From positions 1 through 39,367 of the forward strand of contig JAABPV010000024.1 in NCBI GenBank assembly GCA_011391865.1: DNA of 39,367 nucleotides, written 5' to 3'. The notes under the pieces were generated by a model that did not search any database, was not told the origin of the DNA, and saw only the letters and a list, made by a program, of their open reading frames with translations. A program made the position numbers and the translations under genes. This DNA is from Desulfobulbaceae bacterium (GTDB lineage Bacteria > Desulfobacterota > Desulfobulbia > Desulfobulbales > Desulfobulbaceae). This document shows positions 34,204 to 39,367 of this stretch, one piece after another (position 1 is the stretch's first letter; the number at the start of each line of letters is the position of its first letter).

Positions 34204-34431
34204 ATGAATATGCGGGAAAAAGAAATTGAATCCACCAGATTTTATTGCCATAAAGTGAGTAATTTCGTTATCATTACGCAGGAGATATTGATACATCAAA
34301 GCAGTCGAGGAGATGGGGCAGTGAATAAACTTCCTATCTCATTTGAGTGCAACCATGCAGTCTCGTGCGGAGTCGTTCAGTCTTCAGGAGAATTCAACTA
34401 TGAAACGTGTATCCACACTAAATGCCGTTAA
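34204..34431 (+). CDS. Small Cys/His-containing protein of unknown function
   Basis: A 75-residue frame with a good ribosome site (GAGAGAGGGAAA before ATG 34204; ATG 34210 is a second choice). It contains five Cys and several His: RFYCHKVSN, ISFECNHAVSCGVV, and YETCIHTKCR at the C-terminus. That spacing could bind zinc, but it matches no ribbon I can name. It lies in an AT-rich, decayed stretch between two glutamate synthase genes, beside a 39-nt duplication that covers its 3' end. It may be real or a relic. Confidence 0.5.
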   Translation: MNMREKEIESTRFYCHKVSNFVIITQEILIHQSSRGDGAVNKLPISFECNHAVSCGVVQSSGEFNYETCIHTKCR

Positions 34432-34477
34432 TTCATTTATGAAAAAGTGTATCCCGTGTCAAGCCGTTGATTCATGC
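34400..34477 (+). repeat. 39-nt imperfect tandem duplication
   Basis: Units 34400-34438 and 34439-34477 both begin ATGAAA, share GTGTATCC, GCCGTT and ATTCAT in register, and differ elsewhere by substitutions and a one-base slip. The first unit contains the stop codon of the small Cys/His protein. Confidence 0.6.
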
Positions 34478-34584
34478 TACTTTTGATCATGAAATCCGGT
34501 GGGCATTTCATCATAAAGAATTGAGATCGCGTTCCCCAATCACGAGGATCTTACTGATGAACAGGTTGTTGATGCCGTCGCGAA
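34478..34584 (+). other. Degenerate coding-like stretch
   Basis: One frame reads FDHEIRWAFHHKELRSRS and another, further on, NHEDLTDEQVVDAVAKCF. Together they look like one short protein broken by a frameshift, but no start is visible and I do not recognise the family. It leads directly into the broken DUF2442 gene, so the two may be remains of one small transferred unit. Confidence 0.3.
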
Positions 34585-34871
34585 ATGTTTCTTCACGTCA
34601 CAGATGCCAAGCATCTTGATGGATATAAGGTGGAAGTGGCATTTAACAATGGACAGGAAGGTATTGCTGATTTGTCCGAAGCCTTGAACGGCCCTCTTTT
34701 TGAGTCACTCAAGGATTAGGCGATATTTCCCTCTTTGCTATTGATAAAGAGCTGGAAACACTTGTCTGGCCCAATGGAGCAGATTTAGCCCCTGAATATA
34801 TCTTCTTTCAAGCATTCAAAAATGATTCTGATTTGCAGGAACAGTTCAGGGAATGGGGTTATGTTAGCTGA
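34585..34871 (+). pseudogene. Frameshifted DUF2442 gene
   Basis: The first frame (34585-34719) encodes FLHVTDAKHLDGYKVEVAF, then ADLSEALNGPLFESLKD and a TAG. The continuation is in another frame: GDISLFAIDKELETLVWPNG followed by ADLAPEYIFFQAF, ending with TGA at 34869-34871. Joined, they give a typical DUF2442 protein of about 95 residues (strand-rich start, PLFE-L-D, then WPNGADLAPE). A one-base change near 34712-34716 splits it. DUF2442 genes often accompany toxin-like or DUF4160 genes; here the partner is also decayed. Confidence 0.8.
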
Positions 34872-34967
34872 CAGCGGCAGATGAATGCTTTTCTGCGTTC
34901 CTGCTTGGATGAACGGATGATAAACATCATGAAAGAATAAAAACATCCATAATCACGGATTTTCATT

Positions 34968-37337
34968 ATGACTGAACAAGCAAAAAAGACTGCAATCATA
35001 CGCGGCAAGGATGCCAATGGCCTGCGGCTGACATCCAAAGTTTTTGAAGAAGAAGTGCGCGGCGCGGCGGCTGATGCGGACGAGCTGCTGCTGGAATCCT
35101 TTGGTCAGCACAACATCGGCCTGCGGCTGGGCGGTCGCAAGGACAGGCCGCTGACGATCCGGGTGAAAGGGCCGGTCGGGCAGCGGGTGGGCTGCATGGG
35201 CTTGCCCGGCACCACGGTCATCTGCGAAGGCTCGGCCTCGGACGACGTGGGCTATCTCAACATCGGCGCGGATGTGATCGTCAAGGGCGACGCGACCAAC
35301 GGCGTGTGCAGCGCGATGGCTGGCGGGCGGGTGATGATCGGCGGCTCCATCGGCGCGCGCGGCCTGACCATGACCAAGTGGAACCCTGACTACGAACGCC
35401 CGCAGATGTGGGTGCTCGGCTCGGTGGGCGACACCTTTGCCGAGTTCAACTGCGGCGGCATTGCCGTGGTTTGCGGCCATAACCCGAAGAACCCGGACAA
35501 CGTGCTCGGCTACCGGCCCTGCGTCGGCATGGTCGGCGGCTGGGTCTATTTCCGGGGCACGATTGACGGCAGCTATGCTCGCAGCAACGCCAAATTAGCG
35601 CAGCCAAGCGACGAGGAATGGCAGTGGCTGATCGAGCGTCTGCCGGAATACCTCAACGCCATCGGCAGGCCGGAACTGCTCGACGAATTGAGCCAGCGCG
35701 AGGAATGGAACCTGCTTGCCGCTGTCCCGCCGCAGGAACGCGCCCTGCTGTCCTCTGGGCCGATGCCGATGTCCGAATTTGCCAAGCGCGTGTGGAGCGC
35801 GGGCTTCGGCGGCGGCGACCCTCTGCGCGACTTGGCCCCGATGCTCGACCGCTCGGTGATCGGCGTTGTTGAAACCGGCGATCTGCGCAGGCGCAAGCCG
35901 TGGTGGGTCAACCGCGACTCCGCCGCGCCCTGCACCTACTACTGCCCGATGCACATCCCGACCATTGACCGGCTGCGCATGATCCGCGAGGGCAGGAACG
36001 AGGAAGCCTACGAGATGCTGCTCCGCTACACGCCCTTCCCGGCCTCGGTCTGCGGCACCATCTGTCCGAACCTCTGCATCCAGAACTGCGCCCGCAAAAA
36101 ATTGGATTTCTCCATTGATGTCTCGGTGCTGGGTCAGGCCGTTCATAATGTGGATCCGCCCAAAGGCAAGCCCGCCACCGGCCACAAAGTGGCGGTCATC
36201 GGCGGCGGCCCGGCAGGCATGGGCGTGGCGTGGCACTTGGCTTTGGCTGGCATTGAGGCCCATATTTTTGAGAAGGGCGACCTGCTCGGCGGCAAGCTGG
36301 CCCAGACTATTCCGTGGGAGCGGCTGTCCAAGGCGGTCTGGGAGATGGAGGTGCAGCGCTTCCTCAAACAGGAGCTGATCAAGGTCAATCTTGGCGTGAG
36401 CATGACCCAGGAGAAGATCGAGCAGTTCAAGGCCGAGTACGATTACGTCATCGTCGCGGTCGGCACGCATCAGCCCAAGATCATTCCCTTTACCGGCCAC
36501 GAGCGGGTGATTCCGGCCCTCGATTACCTGAAGGCGGCCAAGAGCGACACGCCGCCGCCGACCGGCAAGCAGGTGGTGATCATCGGCGCGGGCAATGTCG
36601 GCTGCGATGTGGCTGCGGAGTGCTACCGGCTGGGCGCAAGCCAAGTCACGCTGGTGGACATCCAGAAGCCGCTCGCTTTTGGCAAGGAGCGCGAGGCCGC
36701 CGAAGCTCTGGGCGCGGTCTTCAAGTGGCCGGTGATGACGAAAGAAGTCACCGAGCAGGGCTTGGTTACGGACAAAGGCGAGCTGATTCCTGCCCAGACC
36801 GTGATCATCTCCATCGGCGACGTGCCCAGCCTGCCTTTCCTGCCGGAGAGCGTGAGCGTGATGAAGATCGCGGGCGGATCGTGGATTAAAACTGATGAGG
36901 CGGGACGCACCAGCGATGCCAAGATTCTCGCGGTCGGCGATGTCGAGCGGCCCGGTTTGGCCACCAACGCCCTCGGCGCGGCCAAGCGGACAGCCGAGTA
37001 TCTGATCGCGCAGATGGAGGGTAAGGCGTGGAAGCCCTTCGCCAAAAAGCTGATTCAGTACGAGGCTCTGACCATCGCCCACTACGATCCGGCGGAGGAC
37101 AAGGGCAAGACCGAGGAGCAGCAGGCGGCCCGCTGCCTGAGCTGCGGCTCCTGCCGCGACTGCCACCTTTGCGAGACCATGTGCCCGACCCACGCGATTT
37201 CACGCGAAGAGGTGCCGCCGGAGCAAGCTGCGGACGGCGTGGCCTACCGCTACGTCTCCGACGACAGCAAGTGCGTTGCCTGCGGCTTCTGTGCCGATAC
37301 CTGCCCCTGCGGCATCTGGACCATGAGGCCGTTTTAG
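34968..37337 (+). CDS. Glutamate synthase GXGXG domain fused to GltD-like NAD(P)H oxidoreductase and ferredoxin
   Basis: A 789-residue fusion. Residues 20-240 form the GXGXG beta-helix that normally ends GltB (GCMGLPGTTVICEGSASDDV, IGADVIVKGDATNGVCSAMA). From about 315 comes the GltD-like part: Cys for iron-sulfur clusters (CTYYCPMHIP, CGTICPNLCIQNC), the FAD fold AVIGGGPAGMGVAWHLAL, the NAD(P) fold VVIIGAGNVGCDVAAE, and the closing GDVERPGLATNALGAAKR. The C-terminus has two more cluster motifs (CLSCGSCRDCHLCETMCPTH, CVACGFCADTCPCG). It should pass electrons from NAD(P)H or ferredoxin to the FMN subunit. The third synthase gene is separated from the second by 828 nt of mostly decayed sequence. 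Confidence 0.93.
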   Translation: MTEQAKKTAIIRGKDANGLRLTSKVFEEEVRGAAADADELLLESFGQHNIGLRLGGRKDRPLTIRVKGPVGQRVGCMGLPGTTVICEGSASDDVGYLNIGADVIVKGDATNGVCSAMAGGRVMIGGSIGARGLTMTKWNPDYERPQMWVLGSVGDTFAEFNCGGIAVVCGHNPKNPDNVLGYRPCVGMVGGWVYFRGTIDGSYARSNAKLAQPSDEEWQWLIERLPEYLNAIGRPELLDELSQREEWNLLAAVPPQERALLSSGPMPMSEFAKRVWSAGFGGGDPLRDLAPMLDRSVIGVVETGDLRRRKPWWVNRDSAAPCTYYCPMHIPTIDRLRMIREGRNEEAYEMLLRYTPFPASVCGTICPNLCIQNCARKKLDFSIDVSVLGQAVHNVDPPKGKPATGHKVAVIGGGPAGMGVAWHLALAGIEAHIFEKGDLLGGKLAQTIPWERLSKAVWEMEVQRFLKQELIKVNLGVSMTQEKIEQFKAEYDYVIVAVGTHQPKIIPFTGHERVIPALDYLKAAKSDTPPPTGKQVVIIGAGNVGCDVAAECYRLGASQVTLVDIQKPLAFGKEREAAEALGAVFKWPVMTKEVTEQGLVTDKGELIPAQTVIISIGDVPSLPFLPESVSVMKIAGGSWIKTDEAGRTSDAKILAVGDVERPGLATNALGAAKRTAEYLIAQMEGKAWKPFAKKLIQYEALTIAHYDPAEDKGKTEEQQAARCLSCGSCRDCHLCETMCPTHAISREEVPPEQAADGVAYRYVSDDSKCVACGFCADTCPCGIWTMRPF

Positions 37338-37362
37338 CGCATCCGCCCGATTAAGCGGGTGA

Positions 37363-37400
37363 AAAATGGGGGTTCAGGCGACGGTCTGAATCCCCATTTT
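37363..37400 (+). terminator. Terminator after the GltD-like gene
   Basis: AAAATGGGGGTTCAG (37363-37377) pairs with CTGAATCCCCATTTT (37386-37400) over 15 bp with one G-T pair and an 8-nt loop. It ends in TTTT, just before the HigB start. Confidence 0.75.
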
Positions 37401-37416
37401 GCCGAAAAAGACGAAT

Positions 37417-37710
37417 ATGCACATTATCAAACGCAAAACTTTGCTGGAATTCTGGGCAAAACACCCTGATTCCGAGCAGGCGTTAAAAACTTGGTATGCG
37501 GTGGTCAGCAAAGCGAGTTGGAACGGCCCCGCAGATATGAAAAAGATTTTTGCGACAGCGGATATTCTCAAAAACGACAGAATATGCTTCAATATCAAAG
37601 GAAACAATTATCGCCTAATCGTAAAGGTCATCTACGAGTTGCAACGGGTTTACATCCGCTTCATCGGCACTCATGCCGAATACGACAAGATTGATGCGAA
37701 TGCCGTTTGA
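37417..37710 (+). CDS. higB: HigB-family mRNA interferase toxin
   Basis: A 97-residue RelE-superfamily toxin of the HigB (PF09907-like) branch. It would cut mRNA on translating ribosomes. Family features are MHIIKRKTLLEFWAKHPDSE, ALKTWYAVVSKASWNGPADM, FNIKGNNYRLIVKVIY and VYIRFIGTHAEYDKI. The conserved basic and aromatic residues near the C-terminus (R, F, GTH-x-EYD) correspond to the catalytic region. The upstream in-frame TTG at 37399 lies in the terminator, so ATG 37417 is chosen. The antitoxin gene follows 23 nt downstream, in the toxin-first order usual for higBA. Confidence 0.93.
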   Translation: MHIIKRKTLLEFWAKHPDSEQALKTWYAVVSKASWNGPADMKKIFATADILKNDRICFNIKGNNYRLIVKVIYELQRVYIRFIGTHAEYDKIDANAV

Positions 37711-37733
37711 AATCAGCACAGATGGAGGAAATC

Positions 37734-38114
37734 ATGAGCATCATGCCGATACGGTCAGAAGAAGATTACAATAAAGTTATGCAGCGGATTGACGATCTGA
37801 TTGATTCGCCGCAAAATTCTGACGAGTTCAACGAACTTGAGGTTTTATCTGTTCTTGCTGAAGATTATGAAGAGAAGCATTTTCCGATAGATTTTCCAGA
37901 TCCGGTTGAAGCATTGAAATACATCATGGAATGGAAGGGCATCACAAGCAATGATCTTGAGCCGTATATTGGCACCAAGGCCGTTGTTCTGCAAATATTG
38001 GAGCGGAAGAAAGAATTGACCGTGGAGATGATCATGCGGCTAAAGAAAGGTTTGAAAATTTCCGCTGATCTTTTTGTGCCCGAATCCAAAGAGGATGTGC
38101 CGGTCTTGGCGTGA
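37734..38114 (+). CDS. higA: HigA-family antitoxin
   Basis: A 126-residue antitoxin. The acidic N-terminal half (PIRSEEDYNKVMQRIDDLID) should wrap the toxin. The C-terminal half is an XRE-type helix-turn-helix (ALKYIMEWKGITSNDLEPYI, then TKAVVLQILERKKELTVEMI), which usually represses the operon with the toxin. The DNA-reading helix is somewhat divergent. GGAGG at 37724-37728 sets ATG 37734 as the start; longer in-frame starts are unlikely. A terminator follows at 38145. Confidence 0.93.
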   Translation: MSIMPIRSEEDYNKVMQRIDDLIDSPQNSDEFNELEVLSVLAEDYEEKHFPIDFPDPVEALKYIMEWKGITSNDLEPYIGTKAVVLQILERKKELTVEMIMRLKKGLKISADLFVPESKEDVPVLA

Positions 38115-38144
38115 TTCTGAGGAAATATACCTTCAGGGGCAGAG

Positions 38145-38177
38145 AAAGGGTTCGGGCTGGCTGCCTGAACCCTTTTT
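38145..38177 (+). terminator. Terminator after higBA
   Basis: AAAGGGTTC (38145-38153) pairs with GAACCCTTT (38167-38175); an inner GGC/GCC extends the stem with one bulge. TTTTTG closes it. Confidence 0.85.
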
Positions 38178-38254
38178 GCGTTTATGATGCCAGCGCAAGT
38201 TTTTTTGTGCAGCTTAGAAATATTTCTTGACGCAATTAGCAAAAGTGGTAATCT

Positions 38255-38548
38255 GGCTGGGTAAAGCTGGCCAGCCAGTGGAACGAAGTAGCCAGCCCGG
38301 TTTTGATAAGAAGGTCTCATTGCAACGAACGGAGAGACCATAGGAAGAAACTGGCGAGTCATTTTCTTTCTATGGGCAGTGAGTTTAAAAAAATGGGCGG
38401 CGATAGAAAGAAACTGAGTACCCAGTTTGTTACTATGAGGCTCCATTTTTAAAAAATGGGTGTCCAGTTTGTTTCACTGGGCGGTCATAGGAAGAAAATG
38501 GCTCGTCATAGTTAAAAAATGACAGGTTATAGGAAAGAAAGAGGAGGC
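38255..38548. repeat. Fourteen 21-nt units in the leader of an unknown gene
   Basis: Fourteen consecutive units of exactly 21 nt run from 38255 to 38548 and stop 4 nt before a start codon. Most start CAT or CAG and end in a GGGCGGT-like block, giving a conserved junction near AATGGGCGGTCAT. The middle 8-9 nt are variable A- or T-runs (AGGAAGAAA, TTTTTAAAA, GTTTGTTTC, TTTTCTTTC). Units are near-palindromic (CCATTTTTAAAAAATGG at 38443-38459), and orientation of the A/T tract flips along the array. Both strands read as heptapeptides such as HRKKLAS, HFLSMGS, EFKKMGG, though two units carry TAA on the plus strand. A ribosome site, GGAGG, is formed by the last unit. Confidence 0.88.
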
Positions 38549-38552
38549 CATT

Positions 38553-38900
38553 ATGCTGACAGTAAGCATCCCGAAGTTGTTGCAGGAAGCCCATGCGATC
38601 AAAGAGGCTCTTGAACAGATGGGCGATGGCGTTCCTGCTGGAATTTCAGCGGCGGAGATGGGCAACAGGATTGACGCGCTGGAAAATATCATCAGCGAGT
38701 TAGACAAAGTGAACGCCAACAGGACGCAGTTGGTCAACAGCAAGGGGGATGGAGCGGAGCGTGTGAGCGATTACATCGTGCAGGTGCGGGCTGTGATCAA
38801 GGGGATTAAGGGAGCGGACTCCTCGGAATACGACATGGTCGGCGGCACAAGGGCGAGTGAACGGAAGAAGCCAAAGAGGAAGGTCGGCGGGACGGAATAA
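38553..38900 (+). CDS. Unknown 115-residue protein preceded by a 21-nt array
   Basis: I do not recognise a named family. The protein is soluble, with amphipathic helices (VSIPKLLQEAHAIKEALEQM and MGNRIDALENIISELDKVNA), a middle SDYIVQVRAVIKGIKGADSS, and a basic Arg/Lys tail (GTRASERKKPKRKVGG) that may bind nucleic acid. GGAGG at 38543-38547 precedes ATG 38553; this ribosome site belongs to the last unit of the 21-nt array, so array and gene are physically coupled. Its own terminator is not evident. It could be linked to formation or use of the arrays, but only position suggests that. Confidence 0.75.
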   Translation: MLTVSIPKLLQEAHAIKEALEQMGDGVPAGISAAEMGNRIDALENIISELDKVNANRTQLVNSKGDGAERVSDYIVQVRAVIKGIKGADSSEYDMVGGTRASERKKPKRKVGGTE

Positions 38901-38949
38901 TCCAGCCGATGCGATCTATTGTTTATATTGAATCATCGTTCACTTTTGT

Positions 38950-38970
38950 TATCCAAGTCGATCTTGGATA
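38950..38970. promoter_or_regulatory. 8-bp dyad upstream of the last gene
   Basis: TATCCAAG-TCGAT-CTTGGATA is a perfect inverted repeat 35 nt before ATG 39005. It may be an operator or a leader hairpin. Confidence 0.4.
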
Positions 38971-39004
38971 TGGCAATAGACTATAAAAACCAAGGAGATA
39001 TCAA

Positions 39005-39316
39005 ATGAGCAAGATTGTTCAGTCTGGAAAAATAGAGTTTCAGAACCCTGCGTTGAAAACGATCGCAAAAGATATTGTTGATCAATTCAAGATTACAATG
39101 GACAAGGTAGTCTTGAATCATTTTGAACCAGATATTTTTCATATTGATGTCGAACGACCTGGAGTTTTTGAAAGAAAAATTTTTAGCGCCTTCAGGGTAT
39201 TGCCTGAAGAAAAAAAGAAAACAGCTTACGCGGGGGCTAAAAAAAGATTTTCTGCTTCAGCGGAAGAAAAAAGAATATTCGGTAGTGGCGAAACAGCAAG
39301 TGATGAGTTAGTATAG
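39005..39316 (+). CDS. Unknown 103-residue charged protein
   Basis: Not recognised. A lysine-rich soluble protein with a strand/helix start (IVQSGKIEFQNPALKTIAKD), a middle DIFHIDVERPGVFERKIFSA and a charged end (EEKKKTAYAGAKKRFSASAE). No Cys, signal peptide or membrane helix. CCAAGGAGATATCAA before the ATG is a good ribosome site, so it is likely real. The region is AT-rich. A dyad precedes it and a hairpin (GTGATGAT/ATCATCAC, 39318-39340) follows. Confidence 0.7.
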   Translation: MSKIVQSGKIEFQNPALKTIAKDIVDQFKITMDKVVLNHFEPDIFHIDVERPGVFERKIFSAFRVLPEEKKKTAYAGAKKRFSASAEEKRIFGSGETASDELV

Positions 39317-39317
39317 G

Positions 39318-39340
39318 GTGATGATACAAGAAATCATCAC
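39318..39340 (+). terminator. Hairpin after the last gene
   Basis: GTGATGAT and ATCATCAC form an 8-bp stem around ACAAGAA just after the stop codon. There is no T-run, so terminator function is uncertain. Confidence 0.35.
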
Positions 39341-39367
39341 TCACCGATGCCGCTGCTGTGACAGCGT

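Noticed and set aside
35595-37193. Minus-strand reading frame of 532 codons
   Set aside because: It is wholly antisense to the GltD-like fusion, which has complete cofactor motifs.
38255-38548. CRISPR array
   Set aside because: Units are 21 nt, too short for repeat plus spacer, the core is degenerate, and no cas gene is present. The same holds for the other four arrays.
1-39367. tRNA or rRNA genes
   Set aside because: No cloverleaf with a TTCGANNC-type T arm and no rRNA segment was recognised on reading; a covariance search was not possible.

Overview
The window reads like part of a chromosome from a GC-rich, Gram-negative anaerobe, most likely a Desulfobacterota/Desulfobulbales-type deltaproteobacterium. 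This is inferred from gene content: a split, ferredoxin-bearing glutamate synthase, an NtrC-type sigma-54 circuit, a 16-strand-type porin, cobalamin synthesis (cbiC) and a SulP anion carrier. No rRNA or tRNA gene was recognised, so the lineage is a guess. The GC-rich housekeeping backbone is interrupted by visibly AT-rich islets.

Layout. 1-1.3 kb: a frameshifted PKD-repeat protein and a dapB tail fragment. 1.3-5.9 kb (minus): ruvB, a membrane diguanylate cyclase, a VanZ-like protein, a SEC-C protein and an OmpR/PhoB-type regulator. 5.9-8.8 kb: porin, cbiC, and a cold-shock/DUF1294 membrane protein. 8.7-13.8 kb: a CrtI-like oxidoreductase, an acyl carrier protein and a ketoacyl synthase that look like a lipid-modification set. 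Between the carrier protein and the synthase sits an AT-rich two-gene islet encoding a deoxyribosyltransferase/TIR-like domain fused to S1 RNA-binding repeats, plus a small membrane protein. 13.8-20.0 kb (minus): alaS, an isochorismatase-like hydrolase, recN and yraN. 20.15-20.62 kb: a MITE-like element with 47-bp inverted ends, just upstream of a secreted GH10 xylanase with a PKD domain. Then ychF, a periplasmic SUMF1-type protein, and an NtrC-type response regulator with its histidine kinase. Divergent from these is a sigma-54 promoter driving a 61-residue protein. 29.3-37.3 kb (plus): SulP carrier and the glutamate synthase genes, with a decayed insert between the second and third. 37.4-39.3 kb: a HigBA toxin-antitoxin pair and two unknown small genes.

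The most unusual feature is a set of five short, highly degenerate tandem arrays with periods of exactly 21 or 23 nt. They lie inside alaS (in frame, adding about 34 residues), upstream of alaS, after ychF next to a duplicated copy of the ychF tail, between the kinase and regulator genes, and in the leader of an unknown 115-residue protein. Each locus has its own core sequence, often palindromic, plus a variable segment. The 21-nt arrays keep reading frame and match two DNA helical turns. The 23-nt arrays are found only outside genes. They look like one process or element family acting at several sites.
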